From NCBI GenBank assembly GCA_964447735.1, contig CAYUTJ010000010.1, positions 1 to 20,145 of the forward strand: a DNA stretch of 20,145 nucleotides. The letters run 5' to 3'. This DNA comes from CAYSYN01 sp964447735 (GTDB lineage Bacteria > Patescibacteriota > Minisyncoccia > Minisyncoccales > GBS-2). Positions within the stretch are counted from its first letter, which is position 1. The number at the start of each line of letters is the position of its first letter. Position numbers and translations under genes: made by a program. The notes under the pieces are model-generated. The model saw only the letters and a program-made list of their open reading frames with translations, did no database searches and was not told the origin of the DNA. Below, one piece after another: positions 13,629-20,145 of the stretch.

Positions 13629-13756
13629 ATGTATAAATTTTATCCAAAACACTGTTTGACATTTATTTCCAGAGCGAGAGACTCTGGGGGTTCGGTTAGG
13701 AAAAAAAGGTAAAAGATTTTACACCGAGCCTCCAGAAAGGAGGCTCAGAAACTTTT
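13629..13756 (+). promoter_or_regulatory. Structured greA 5' leader
   Basis: Two clear hairpins lie in the untranslated leader: CCAGAG/CTCTGG (13669-13674 with 13682-13687) and GAGCCTCC/GGAGGCTC (13726-13733 with 13739-13746, loop AGAAA). Between them GGTAAAA/TTTTACACC (13708-13725) can also pair with a 2-base bulge. The last hairpin locks the only Shine-Dalgarno-like sequence (GGAGG, 13739-13743), 13 bases before the ATG, into a stem. A run of only four T precedes the ATG, so this is a weak terminator at best. Confidence 0.6.
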
Positions 13757-14230
13757 ATGGAAGAAATATTCTATCTTACAAAAGAAGGCTTGGAGAGATT
13801 AAAGAAAGAATATCAAGAGCTAAAAAGGATTAAAAAAGAAAAATTAAAGGGAGAATTTCCTAAAATTTTGCATTCTGAAGATTTGAACCCTGAATATATA
13901 GCTTTCAAAGAAGATTTTGGATTTTTGGAATCGAGGATAAATGAATTAGAGCACGTTTTAAACAATTACAAATTAATCACCCCTCCCCCAAAAGGGAAGC
14001 GAGACAGAGTTCAAATTGGAGCCACTGTTACTTTAGAAGAAGAAGATGGATCAATTAATGAATTTACTATTGTGGGAACTCTAGAGGCTAATCCTGCAGA
14101 AGGAAAAATTTCTTATTTATCTCCGGTTGGAAAAGCTCTCTTGGGAAAGAAATTAGGAGAAAAAGTAGTTATTACTTCGCCAATAAAAGTTGTTTATAAG
14201 GTAAAGAAAATTAAATATAAACTTGCCTGA
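13757..14230 (+). CDS. greA: Transcription elongation factor GreA/GreB family
   Basis: Gre factors enter the RNA polymerase secondary channel and trigger cleavage of backtracked RNA. This 157-residue protein has the N-terminal coiled coil (YLTKEGLERLKKEYQELK to about residue 75) and the C-terminal FKBP-like domain (VQIGATVTLEEEDGSINEFT, ISYLSPVGKALLGKKLGE, VVYKVKKIKYKLA). The coiled-coil tip is unusual. Ordinary GreA has GDLKENAEY, with the catalytic Asp and Glu, while this one reads EDLNPEY, two residues shorter, keeping one Asp but not the normally spaced Glu. Cleavage activity could therefore be altered. The gene has its own consensus promoter and a structured leader, and a terminator follows. 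Confidence 0.92.
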   Translation: MEEIFYLTKEGLERLKKEYQELKRIKKEKLKGEFPKILHSEDLNPEYIAFKEDFGFLESRINELEHVLNNYKLITPPPKGKRDRVQIGATVTLEEEDGSINEFTIVGTLEANPAEGKISYLSPVGKALLGKKLGEKVVITSPIKVVYKVKKIKYKLA

Positions 14231-14263
14231 ATTTAATTTTTTTGGATTTTTTAATAAAATAAT

Positions 14264-14291
14264 ATCAGGAATAACCTGATTTTTTATTTTT
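14264..14291 (+). terminator. Rho-independent terminator after greA
   Basis: ATCAGG (14264-14269), loop AATAA, CCTGAT (14275-14280), then TTTTTATTTTT. The 6 bp stem is short but the T-rich tail is good. It ends directly at the ATG of the next gene (14292), so the promoter of that gene, possibly TAATAT at 14260-14265, overlaps the terminator. Confidence 0.7.
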
Positions 14292-15539
14292 ATGAAAGAA
14301 ATAATCGATTTTTTAATTGAAACTAATAAATTGAAAGAAATAGCAAGAAGGGGTTTAGTTGTTTGGAGAGTGAAAAATCCAATAACAATAGCTGAGCACA
14401 CTTTTAGATTCCTCTTCTCTTCCTGGTTGTTTTCTATAGAGAAAAAATTTTCAATAAAGAAAGTAATTAAAATGGCTTTATTTCACGATCTTTGTGAAGT
14501 TTATGCAGGGGATTTAACCCCTCTTTTTTATTACAAAAGAAAAAGTAAGAGAATGATGAGATGGTTTAGGTTGTCTCAAAAGGAAAGAGAAAAGAGAGCA
14601 AAAGAAAAATATGAGCTAGAGAGAGAATCACTTTTAAAATTAATTAAAAATTTAAAACCGAGTTTAAAAAATGAAATTCTTTGTTATTGGACTAATTTTA
14701 CAAAACTTCTTTCAAAGGAAGCTAAATTTTTAAAACAAGTTGATAGAATTGAAACACTTTTGGAATCACTTGAATACATTGGAACAGACGAAGAAATTAC
14801 TGGAAAAGGATGGTGGGAAGGAACAGAAGAAATAGTTGAGGATCCTTTACTTTTGGAATTTTTAAAAGTACTCCAAAAAAAATTCTACCGCACAGCACCT
14901 CAATACAAGAAAAATAAAAAATTAGAGAACCTTTTAGATTTTCTTTTGGAAATTGGGAAACTCAGAAGGATGCCAAGATTGTATTGGTTGGCTAATGGAA
15001 TAAAAAAACCAGAGACGGTCGCTGAGCACATATTTTCAGTTACTCTTACTACTTGGATTTTAGGCAGAGAAAAAAAGAATTTGAATATGGAGAAAATGTT
15101 AAAAATGGCTCTTTGCCATGAATTATCGGCTGTTTATACAGGAGATACAATCCCTTATATTAGAAAGTTGCCAAAAGATAAAAGAAAGAGGAAAGAAATT
15201 TTGAAAAAATGGCCTCGTCTTCCAGAGAAAGAAAAAAAGAAAAGATTTCAAAAAGAATACCAAGAAGAGAAAAAAGCTCTCTTGAAGCTAACGAAAAAAT
15301 TAGATCCTTTCCTTAGAAAAGAAATTGTTGGACTTTGGGAAGACTATCGAAAAGTTAAAAGTCCAGAGGCTCTCTTTTTAATCCAAATCAATACTTTAGC
15401 AGTTTTACTTCAAGCGCTTTTGTATCAACAAAAATATAAAGGATATGTAGCAGATCCTCTTTGGGAATGGGCTTTTGAAAAATGCACAGATCCTATAGCT
15501 TTAAATTTTTTGGAAGCTTTAAAAGAAAGATTTTATTAA
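14292..15539 (+). CDS. Tandem HD-domain protein (YfbR/HDDC2-like), second copy degenerate
   Basis: A 415-residue protein made of two homologous HD domains of the 5'-deoxynucleotidase YfbR/HDDC2 type, about residues 1-200 and 208-415. Copy 1 keeps the full metal site: His36 (TIAEHTFRF), His65-Asp66 with Glu69 and Asp74 (FHDLCEVYAGDLTP), and Asp151 (KQVDRIETL). Copy 2 repeats the same landmarks but with changes: His246 (TVAEHIFSV), His276-Glu277, Ala280 (CHELSAVYTGDTIP) and Asn367 (IQINTLAVL). The HD aspartate, the nearby glutamate and the last aspartate are thus all lost. Family members dephosphorylate deoxynucleoside monophosphates and usually act as dimers, so this is probably an internal pseudo-dimer with one active site. 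It begins right after the greA terminator and is followed after 1 base by the DUF72 pair. Confidence 0.85.
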   Translation: MKEIIDFLIETNKLKEIARRGLVVWRVKNPITIAEHTFRFLFSSWLFSIEKKFSIKKVIKMALFHDLCEVYAGDLTPLFYYKRKSKRMMRWFRLSQKEREKRAKEKYELERESLLKLIKNLKPSLKNEILCYWTNFTKLLSKEAKFLKQVDRIETLLESLEYIGTDEEITGKGWWEGTEEIVEDPLLLEFLKVLQKKFYRTAPQYKKNKKLENLLDFLLEIGKLRRMPRLYWLANGIKKPETVAEHIFSVTLTTWILGREKKNLNMEKMLKMALCHELSAVYTGDTIPYIRKLPKDKRKRKEILKKWPRLPEKEKKKRFQKEYQEEKKALLKLTKKLDPFLRKEIVGLWEDYRKVKSPEALFLIQINTLAVLLQALLYQQKYKGYVADPLWEWAFEKCTDPIALNFLEALKERFY

Positions 15540-15540
15540 A

Positions 15541-16260
15541 ATGAAAAAAATTTTTGTTGGTTGTTGCGGTTTCCCAATTAACAAAAAGAAATATTTTAAA
15601 ACCTTTAAAATCGTAGAATTACAAAGTACTTTTTATCAACCTCCATTAAAAATTGAAACAATTAAAAAATGGAAGAAAGAAGCCCCCAAAGATTTTATTT
15701 TTTGTTTGAAAGCTTGGCAAATAATTACTCATCCTTCATCAAGCCCGACTTACAAAAGATTGAAAGAGAGATTTGGAAATCCTAAAAATTATGGATTTTT
15801 TAAAAATACAAAGGAGGTTTTTAAAGCATGGGAAAGAACCAAAAATATTGCGAAGATCTTACAAGCAAAAGTAATTGTTTTTCAGTGCCCCGCTTCTTTT
15901 AAGTCAGAGAGAAAAAACGTTCAAAATCTAGAAAATTTTTTTGAGAAGATAAAAACAAAAAGATTTATTTTTGCTTTAGAATTAAGAGGAAATTGGCCAA
16001 AAGATTTAATTAGAAAAATTTGCAAAAAATTTAATCTTATTCATTGTACTGATCCTTTCAAACAAAAACCCATTTTTGGAAAGAAAAATTATTTTAGACT
16101 TCATGGGAAGCCAGGATATAATCTTAGATACAAATATACAAAAGAAGACTTTAAAAAACTTTTAGGGTTTTGCGACAAAAAAGAAAACTTCGTTTTCTTT
16201 AACAATTTGAATATGGTAAAAGACGCTCAAGAATTTAAAAAATTATGTCAAAAGTTTTAA
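15541..16260 (+). CDS. DUF72 (YecE-like) protein, copy 1
   Basis: A 239-residue DUF72 protein with a TIM-barrel-like fold. Landmarks are the N-terminal GCCGFPINKKKYFKTFKIVE, the family's Asn/Gln-Ser/Asn-x-Phe-Tyr element as LQSTFYQPP, the FIFCLKAWQIITHPSS strand, FALELRGNWPKDLI, FRLHGKPGYNLRYKYT and VFFNNLNMVKDAQEFKKL. The form without tryptophan in the first loop and with this PSSSPTYKR insertion resembles archaeal-type members. The family is very widespread, with no established enzymatic function. It ends by overlapping copy 2 by 16 bases in another frame, so the pair is cotranscribed. Confidence 0.88.
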   Translation: MKKIFVGCCGFPINKKKYFKTFKIVELQSTFYQPPLKIETIKKWKKEAPKDFIFCLKAWQIITHPSSSPTYKRLKERFGNPKNYGFFKNTKEVFKAWERTKNIAKILQAKVIVFQCPASFKSERKNVQNLENFFEKIKTKRFIFALELRGNWPKDLIRKICKKFNLIHCTDPFKQKPIFGKKNYFRLHGKPGYNLRYKYTKEDFKKLLGFCDKKENFVFFNNLNMVKDAQEFKKLCQKF

Positions 16261-16976
16261 TCGGAACATCAGGTTATGTTTATTCTCATTGGGAAGGAAT
16301 TTTTTATCCAGATACTTTGCCAAAATCAAAAAAATTAGAATATTATTGCTCACATTTTAGAACTGTTGAGTTGAACAATACTTTTTACAGGTTACCTTCA
16401 GAAAAAGTTTTTGAAAGTTGGTACAAAAGATCTCCAAAAAATTTTATTTTTGCAGTTAAGGTTTCAAGATTTATTACTCATATTAAAAAATTAAAAAATT
16501 GCAAAAGACCTTGGAAAATTTTTCTGGAAAGATCTTTGATATTGAGAGAAAAGTTGGGTCCTTTTTTGTTTCAATTGCCCCCTTTTTTGAAAAAAGACTC
16601 AAAAAAACTAAAAAATTTTGTCGAAATGCTTCATAAAAATTCACCCAAAAATTTAAAATTTGCCTTTGAATTTAGAGATGAAAGCTGGTGTAATGAAGAA
16701 ATTTATCAAATTCTAAAAGAAAAAAATATAGCTTGGGTAATAGCTGATTCCCCCCATTGGCCTAAAAGATACGAAGTTACAGCAAATTTTGTTTATGTGA
16801 GAATGCACGGTTCTAAAGCTTTGTTTTCTTCAGATTATACAAAGAAAGAATTGGAAGAATTGGCTGACCAGATTAAAAAGTGGAAAAAGAAAAAATTAGA
16901 CATTTTTGTTTATTTTAATAACGACGTTCAAGGCTTTGCAGTTAAAAACGCCAAAGAATTAATTAATTTGTTATAA
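16245..16976 (+). CDS. DUF72 (YecE-like) protein, copy 2
   Basis: A 243-residue DUF72 protein of the standard bacterial pattern: VLIGTSGYVYSHWEGIFYP, HFRTVELNNTFYRLPS, FIFAVKVSRFITHIKKL, LGPFLFQLPPFLKKD, LKFAFEFRDESWCNEEIY, WVIADSPHWPKRYEVT, FVYVRMHGSKALFSSDYT and IFVYFNNDVQGFAVKNAKEL. All the expected blocks are present, so it is complete. It differs strongly from the neighbouring copy 1, which argues for an old pairing of two subfamilies and not a recent duplication. Conserved His, Glu, Arg and Asn residues line the putative active site. The ATG lies inside the last codons of copy 1. Confidence 0.93.
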   Translation: MSKVLIGTSGYVYSHWEGIFYPDTLPKSKKLEYYCSHFRTVELNNTFYRLPSEKVFESWYKRSPKNFIFAVKVSRFITHIKKLKNCKRPWKIFLERSLILREKLGPFLFQLPPFLKKDSKKLKNFVEMLHKNSPKNLKFAFEFRDESWCNEEIYQILKEKNIAWVIADSPHWPKRYEVTANFVYVRMHGSKALFSSDYTKKELEELADQIKKWKKKKLDIFVYFNNDVQGFAVKNAKELINLL

Positions 16977-16983
16977 TCAAAAA

Positions 16984-17388
16984 ATGAGGTTTGTGGTTTC
17001 AACAAAAGGTTTTTGCGATATTGTCGACATTACTTCTAGAATTCAAGAAGCGATAAAAAAAGCAAAGGTAAAAGATGGTTTTTGTATAGTTTCTTGCCCA
17101 GGGTCTACTGCTGGAATCACAACTATTGAATATGAGCCCGAATTATTAAAAGACTTTAAAGAATTTGTTGAAAAATTGGTTCCTTCAGATAAAAGATACC
17201 ATCATGATTCGGTCTGGGGAGAAGCTAATGGTTTTTCTCATTTGAGGTCTTCTCTTTTTAAGCCCTTTTTAACAATCCCAATTGAAAACGGAAAACCGAT
17301 TTTAGGAACTTGGCAACAAGTAGTTTTGATCAATTTTGATAATAGGGAAAGAGAAAGAGAGGTGATAGTCAAAGTTTTTGGAAAATAA
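16984..17388 (+). CDS. YjbQ / UPF0047 family protein
   Basis: A 134-residue single-domain protein of the YjbQ family, sometimes named secondary thiamine-phosphate synthase enzyme because some members complement thiamine-phosphate synthase loss; the natural role is unsettled. Visible blocks are VVSTKGFCDIVDITSRIQ, VSCPGSTAGITTIEYEPELL, KRYHHDSVWGEANGFSHLRS, LTIPIENGKPILGTWQQVVL and FDNREREREVIVKVFG. The PGSTA version of the first motif (others have PHTTA) marks a known subfamily and is not damage. The histidines of HHD and FSHL and the Gly-Thr-Trp-Gln element are intact. The gene starts 7 bases after the DUF72 stop and overlaps the next frame by 11 bases. Confidence 0.92.
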   Translation: MRFVVSTKGFCDIVDITSRIQEAIKKAKVKDGFCIVSCPGSTAGITTIEYEPELLKDFKEFVEKLVPSDKRYHHDSVWGEANGFSHLRSSLFKPFLTIPIENGKPILGTWQQVVLINFDNREREREVIVKVFGK

Positions 17389-18316
17389 AGGTCAAAAAAT
17401 TTTAAAAATTATGAGAGAAAAAATTTGGAAAGGTTTTGGAATTTTTGGGATGATATGTTTGGGATTGATTATTTTCTCTGTTCTCTTTAAAGGACTTTTC
17501 GTTTCTTTCACAAGAAAAAACGTTCCAGTGTATGAACTAGAAAAAGGTATTATTGGAACTCCTTTACCAGCAGGAGTTGGAACCGGAAAAGAAAAAGTAA
17601 CGAAGGAAGAAGAAAATCTTTTGCCAGAAACTACTTCTCGAATGATAATTAAAAGCGGTTGGTTGAATTTAGTTGTTAAAAATATAGTTGATACTGCCCA
17701 GAAAATTTCAAAATTTGCTCAAGAGAGAGGAGGTTGGGTAGTTTCGAGTAATATTTCCCAAAGTGAAAAAATTCTTTCTGGAAGCATTACCGTAAGAGTA
17801 CCTGCTGAAAGCTTCGATGAGAGCATGGAATATTTCAAAAGTTTAGCTGAAAGAGTAAGTAATGAAAGAACCCAAGCTCAAGACATCACTGAAGAATACG
17901 TAGATTTGCAATCAAGGCTGAAGAACTTGGAAGCAGCAGAAAGCCAGCTTTTGGAAATTATGGAAAGATCAGGAACAATTTCAGAAGTCTTGCAGGTACA
18001 AAGAGAATTAATGAATGTAAGAGAACAGATTGAGAGAATAAAGGGGAGAATGCAGTATCTAGAGCAGAGCGTGAAAATGTCTTCCATTACTGTTAATTTA
18101 GCGCTTTCTGAAGAATTATTGCCTATTCCCCCCGCTGAAAAATGGAGACCAAAATATGTTTTGTTACAAACTTGGAAAAATGTCTTGGATTTTTGGAAGA
18201 GTTTTTCTTATCTTTTGATAAAAATTGTAGTTTGGGCTCAAGTCTGGATACCTTTTGGGATAATTTGTGTTTTAATTTGGAAATATTGGAAAAAGAGAAA
18301 GATTAAGAAAGAGTGA
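17378..18316 (+). CDS. DUF4349 membrane protein with coiled coil
   Basis: A 312-residue DUF4349 protein. A short basic N-terminus is followed by a membrane helix (about residues 18-41, WKGFGIFGMICLGLIIFSVL). Then come a linker and the DUF4349 core from about 85 (SGWLNLVVKNIVDTAQKISK, GGWVVSSNISQSEK, LSGSITVRVPAESFDESMEY, AQDITEEYVDLQSRLKNLEA). A coiled coil follows at about 180-235 (QLLEIMERSGTISEVLQVQR, RIKGRMQYLEQSV), with SSITVNLALSE, a second membrane helix near 275-302 and a basic tail (WKKRKIKKE). The core should face outside the cytoplasm, with both ends anchored. Function is unknown. The start may be the ATG at 17378, overlapping yjbQ, or the ATG at 17411; both keep the helix. Confidence 0.88.
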   Translation: MENKGQKILKIMREKIWKGFGIFGMICLGLIIFSVLFKGLFVSFTRKNVPVYELEKGIIGTPLPAGVGTGKEKVTKEEENLLPETTSRMIIKSGWLNLVVKNIVDTAQKISKFAQERGGWVVSSNISQSEKILSGSITVRVPAESFDESMEYFKSLAERVSNERTQAQDITEEYVDLQSRLKNLEAAESQLLEIMERSGTISEVLQVQRELMNVREQIERIKGRMQYLEQSVKMSSITVNLALSEELLPIPPAEKWRPKYVLLQTWKNVLDFWKSFSYLLIKIVVWAQVWIPFGIICVLIWKYWKKRKIKKE

Positions 18317-18966
18317 AGAAAATTTCAGAGTTTTTAAAATTGAATAGGGTAATCAAATACCTTATCTTGAGCGATTTAATTTTCTGGTCAGGATGGGGAT
18401 TGTTATCTCCTATTTTTGCGGTTTTTATAACTCAAAAGATAGAAGGCGGGAATTTAGCTGTAATAGGAGTGGCGAGTTCAATTTATTGGATTTTAAAATC
18501 TCTTTTAAGAATTCCAATTGGAATTTTGTTAGATTCAAGAAAAGGAGAAGAAGACGATTTTTGGTTTTTATTTTTCGGTTTAATCTTGAGTTCCTTAGTC
18601 CCTTTTGGGTATTTAATGGCAAAATATCCCAGCCACATTTATCTTTTACAAATTCTCCAAGCTTTTGGAATGGCAATGGCTCTTTCTGGATGGACAGCGA
18701 TTTTTTCAAGACATTTAGACAAAGGAAAAGAAGCTACAGAATGGGGAATTGATGCTACTTCAGTAGGTCTTGGAATTGGAATTTCAGGTGCTTTAGGAGG
18801 ATTAATTGCCAATTCCTTTGGTTTTAAAATAATTTTTCTTTTAGTTGGAGTTTTGGGATTTTCGGCTGCAATTTTACTTCTTTTTATTTTGAAGAAAATT
18901 TCCCCTCGTTCTCTTAAAAAAGGATTGATTTTCTCTTTCAAAGAAACCTTCTTTCAAGAAAAATGA
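18313..18966 (+). CDS. Half-size MFS-like transporter (six membrane helices)
   Basis: A 217-residue membrane protein equivalent to the N-terminal six-helix half of a major facilitator superfamily transporter. YLILSDLIFWSGWGLLSPIF is helix 1; SSIYWILKSLLRIPIGILLD with the following DSRKGEEDD is the loop 2-3 element; then FWFLFFGLILSSLVPFGYLM, IYLLQILQAFGMAMALSGWT, ATSVGLGIGISGALGGLI and FLLVGVLGFSAAILLLF. The start is GTG at 18313, overlapping the DUF4349 stop (GTGA). After the stop there are only 139 bases before the next gene, and no second half is visible in any frame. The clean C-terminus and my memory of similar short proteins in Parcubacteria suggest a genuine half-size family that would dimerise, not a pseudogene. 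Confidence 0.8.
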   Translation: MKKISEFLKLNRVIKYLILSDLIFWSGWGLLSPIFAVFITQKIEGGNLAVIGVASSIYWILKSLLRIPIGILLDSRKGEEDDFWFLFFGLILSSLVPFGYLMAKYPSHIYLLQILQAFGMAMALSGWTAIFSRHLDKGKEATEWGIDATSVGLGIGISGALGGLIANSFGFKIIFLLVGVLGFSAAILLLFILKKISPRSLKKGLIFSFKETFFQEK

Positions 18967-19062
18967 AAACTAAAATTTAGCTAAGATTTTTATGTAGACA
19001 ATTATTTAATAAGGAATTATTCAAAGAAGAAGAGGTTGAGCAAAAAAAGAAGATATTATAAA

Positions 19063-19091
19063 TTGTTGGCTCTTACAAAAAATGTTAAAAT
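19063..19091 (+). promoter_or_regulatory. Candidate promoter upstream of the anchored protein at 19106
   Basis: TTGTTG (19063-19068), 17-base spacer and TAAAAT (19086-19091) with an upstream TG (TGTTAAAAT, extended -10). The predicted start is about 8 bases before the ATG at 19106. The rest of the 139-base interval after the MFS gene shows nothing recognisable. Confidence 0.45.
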
Positions 19092-19105
19092 TTTTGAAGA
19101 AATAA

Positions 19106-20038
19106 ATGCTATTTTTAACAAATGAAAAAACAAATTGGAGATTTATTTTCTTAATAATAGCTTTGGCTTTAATAGTAGGTGGAACAGTTTTGGATTTGGT
19201 AAAAAATTTCAAACAAAGTGTTGAAACCTCCCCAGTATTAGTAGAGGCTCCTTCAAAAGAAACTCAGAAATCAAAAATAGTCAAAGAGATAAAACAAGAA
19301 TCGCAAACTGAAAAAGAATTAGAAATTTATCCTTATGATGCTGATGTTTCAATTTGTGTTTCTAGTAGAGGCAAGAAATTTCCTACGACCGGACTTAATT
19401 CTGCTAAATGGTTTGTTTGGGGAGGTTGCGCAAAATCTAAATTCTATAATGTAGTTCCAGGAAAAGAGTTAATTTTTCATGTTTATACAGATTCTTGCTT
19501 AGGTTGTGTTTGTCATCATCCCAATTTTTACATTTTTGAATATCAGAATGGAAAATGGGAACAAACAAAATATTTTGATTTACCAGATATACCTAAATTT
19601 TCAGAGAATATTTTTTATACTCCTTCCTCTGATAAAATAAAAATTTCTGCAAACGATTGTTTTTACTTGCGTGTTTTTTCTGGAAACATAGAGGAGGTTG
19701 AAAAAGAACTAGGAAAGAAAATAAAAACCAGACAGAAATTAGCAGAAGAATTTCTTGAAGAATTTATGAAAGCTAGAATGGCTGGAGATGAAGAGAAAGC
19801 TTTGAGCTTTTTAACAGAAAATTCAAGAGAACAATTTTTGAGGGAAGTTCCGTTAAGATTAACTAACCTTGATATCTCAGAATATAGAATTTCACAAGTA
19901 AGAGAAATTACTGAAACTAATTTTGAATTTATTGTCGAAACAATTTCAAAAGACCAACCCGGTAAAACAATAGAGTTAATAGAAGTGAGTGAAGTGTTAG
20001 GAGAGTTTTTTGTTAATTCAATAAAATTACCAGGTTAG
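19106..20038 (+). CDS. Membrane-anchored extracytoplasmic protein, unknown function
   Basis: A 310-residue protein I cannot assign to a named family. It has a short N-terminus (MLFLTNEKTNWR), a signal-anchor helix (about 13-32, FIFLIIALALIVGGTVLDLV), a charged Ser/Lys/Glu linker to about 75, and a beta-rich domain (about 78-205). That domain has five to six cysteines, including CVSSRG, WGGCAKSK, DSCLGCVCHHPNF and NDCFYLRVFSG. A helical domain follows (about 210-308: AEEFLEEFMKARMAGDEEKA, LSFLTENSREQF), resembling an NTF2-like or cystatin-like fold common in anchored proteins. The CxxCxC cluster outside the cytoplasm could form disulfides or bind metal. The NWxFI..L...I.GG N-terminus is repeated in the next gene and is common in Parcubacteria. 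It has its own probable promoter. Confidence 0.75.
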   Translation: MLFLTNEKTNWRFIFLIIALALIVGGTVLDLVKNFKQSVETSPVLVEAPSKETQKSKIVKEIKQESQTEKELEIYPYDADVSICVSSRGKKFPTTGLNSAKWFVWGGCAKSKFYNVVPGKELIFHVYTDSCLGCVCHHPNFYIFEYQNGKWEQTKYFDLPDIPKFSENIFYTPSSDKIKISANDCFYLRVFSGNIEEVEKELGKKIKTRQKLAEEFLEEFMKARMAGDEEKALSFLTENSREQFLREVPLRLTNLDISEYRISQVREITETNFEFIVETISKDQPGKTIELIEVSEVLGEFFVNSIKLPG

Positions 20039-20054
20039 AGCTATTAAAAACTTT

Positions 20055-20145
20055 ATGTTAATAATTGATAAAAATCAAAAAACAAACTGGAAATATATTT
20101 TGATTTTGTTGATTCTAGCTGTAATAGCTGGTGGAGGAATTTTGA
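20055..20145 (+). CDS. N-terminus of a second anchored protein (3' truncated by window end)
   Basis: The frame opens at ATG 20055 and runs off the window. The 30 visible residues are a short polar start (MLIIDKNQKTNW) and a hydrophobic signal-anchor (KYILILLILAVIAGGGIL). The pattern (L..-K-TNW-hydrophobic-GG) closely matches the previous gene's N-terminus, so the two are likely exported or anchored by the same type of peptide. TATTAA at 20042-20047 lies 7 bases before the ATG, a possible leaderless arrangement. Nothing can be said about the mature domain. Confidence 0.6.
   Translation, partial: MLIIDKNQKTNWKYILILLILAVIAGGGIL

Noticed and set aside
13656..13661. Second TTGACA downstream of the greA promoter
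   Set aside because: No -10 element lies 16-18 bases later; the bases there form the CCAGAG/CTCTGG hairpin.
16984..17388. Loss of the conserved histidine in the first YjbQ motif (PGSTA instead of PHTTA)
   Set aside because: The PGSTAGITTIEYEP form is a recurring subfamily variant, so it is not evidence of decay.
1..20145. Alternative genetic code (TGA as glycine, as in some CPR lineages)
   Set aside because: TGA ends several complete proteins at family-typical positions (for example the PflX-like, MgtE, activator and YjbQ-adjacent genes), often in ATGA overlaps, with no in-frame TGA within conserved domains.
1..20145. CRISPR arrays, tRNA genes, insertion sequences, prophage genes
   Set aside because: No spaced direct repeats, cloverleaf sequences, transposase or phage frames were found on either strand by reading.

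Overview
The window is an AT-rich, gene-dense bacterial scaffold piece with two 100-base runs of N (1557-1656 and 11429-11528), which are assembly gaps of probably unknown true length. TAA and TGA both act as normal stops. Bacterial identity is supported by a GreA elongation factor, sigma70-type promoters (one with an exact TTGACA and TATAAT) and Rho-independent terminators. Several features recall Patescibacteria/CPR, probably a Parcubacteria lineage: short genes with ATGA overlaps, little use of Shine-Dalgarno sites, an archaeal-type Elp3, a 58-residue CxxC...CxxC zinc ribbon, a 6-helix half-size MFS protein, and anchored proteins starting with a TNWKYILIL-like peptide. The lineage is an inference, because no rRNA is present.

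Layout. Positions 1-4588 hold a truncated membrane-anchored protein, a slipin (minus strand), a type-4 uracil-DNA glycosylase cut by the first gap, an alpha/beta hydrolase emerging from that gap, Elp3 (minus strand) and a divergent Trm9/ALKBH8-like methyltransferase whose start overlaps that of elp3. Positions 4585-4754 hold a GC-rich structured RNA with its own -35 box and a terminal U-run, matching no RNA family I recognise. Positions 4818-10078 form one tightly packed plus-strand group: an EF-Tu-domain-2-like protein, MgtC/SapB, endonuclease Q, a split 2-hydroxyacyl-CoA-dehydratase / double-cubane-type redox system (two Fe-S subunits and an ATP-dependent activator), and an Mth938-fold protein.

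Positions 10067-10413 are a self-contained unit: a strong promoter, a leader with two mutually exclusive hairpins, the small zinc-ribbon gene and a strong terminator. Positions 10426-12547 hold a PflX-like radical SAM protein, a probable DUF2905 membrane protein broken by the second gap, and an MgtE-type magnesium transporter lacking its N-terminal domain, joined by ATGA overlaps. RtcA (minus strand) and greA (plus strand) then diverge from a compact bidirectional promoter with overlapping -35 boxes. From 14292 a second plus-strand group runs: a tandem HD-domain protein with a degenerate second copy, two overlapping DUF72 proteins, YjbQ, DUF4349 and a half-size MFS protein. The window ends with two anchored proteins sharing their N-terminal peptide.

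Functional themes are nucleic-acid care and modification (UDG, EndoQ, Elp3 with the Trm9-like enzyme, RtcA, GreA), magnesium and membrane proteins (MgtC, MgtE, slipin), and radical or low-potential Fe-S chemistry (Elp3, PflX-like, dehydratase activator system). The most unusual items are the orphan RNA, the Elp3/Trm9-like pair, the bidirectional rtcA-greA promoter, the two-state leader of the zinc-ribbon gene, and the active/pseudo HD tandem protein.
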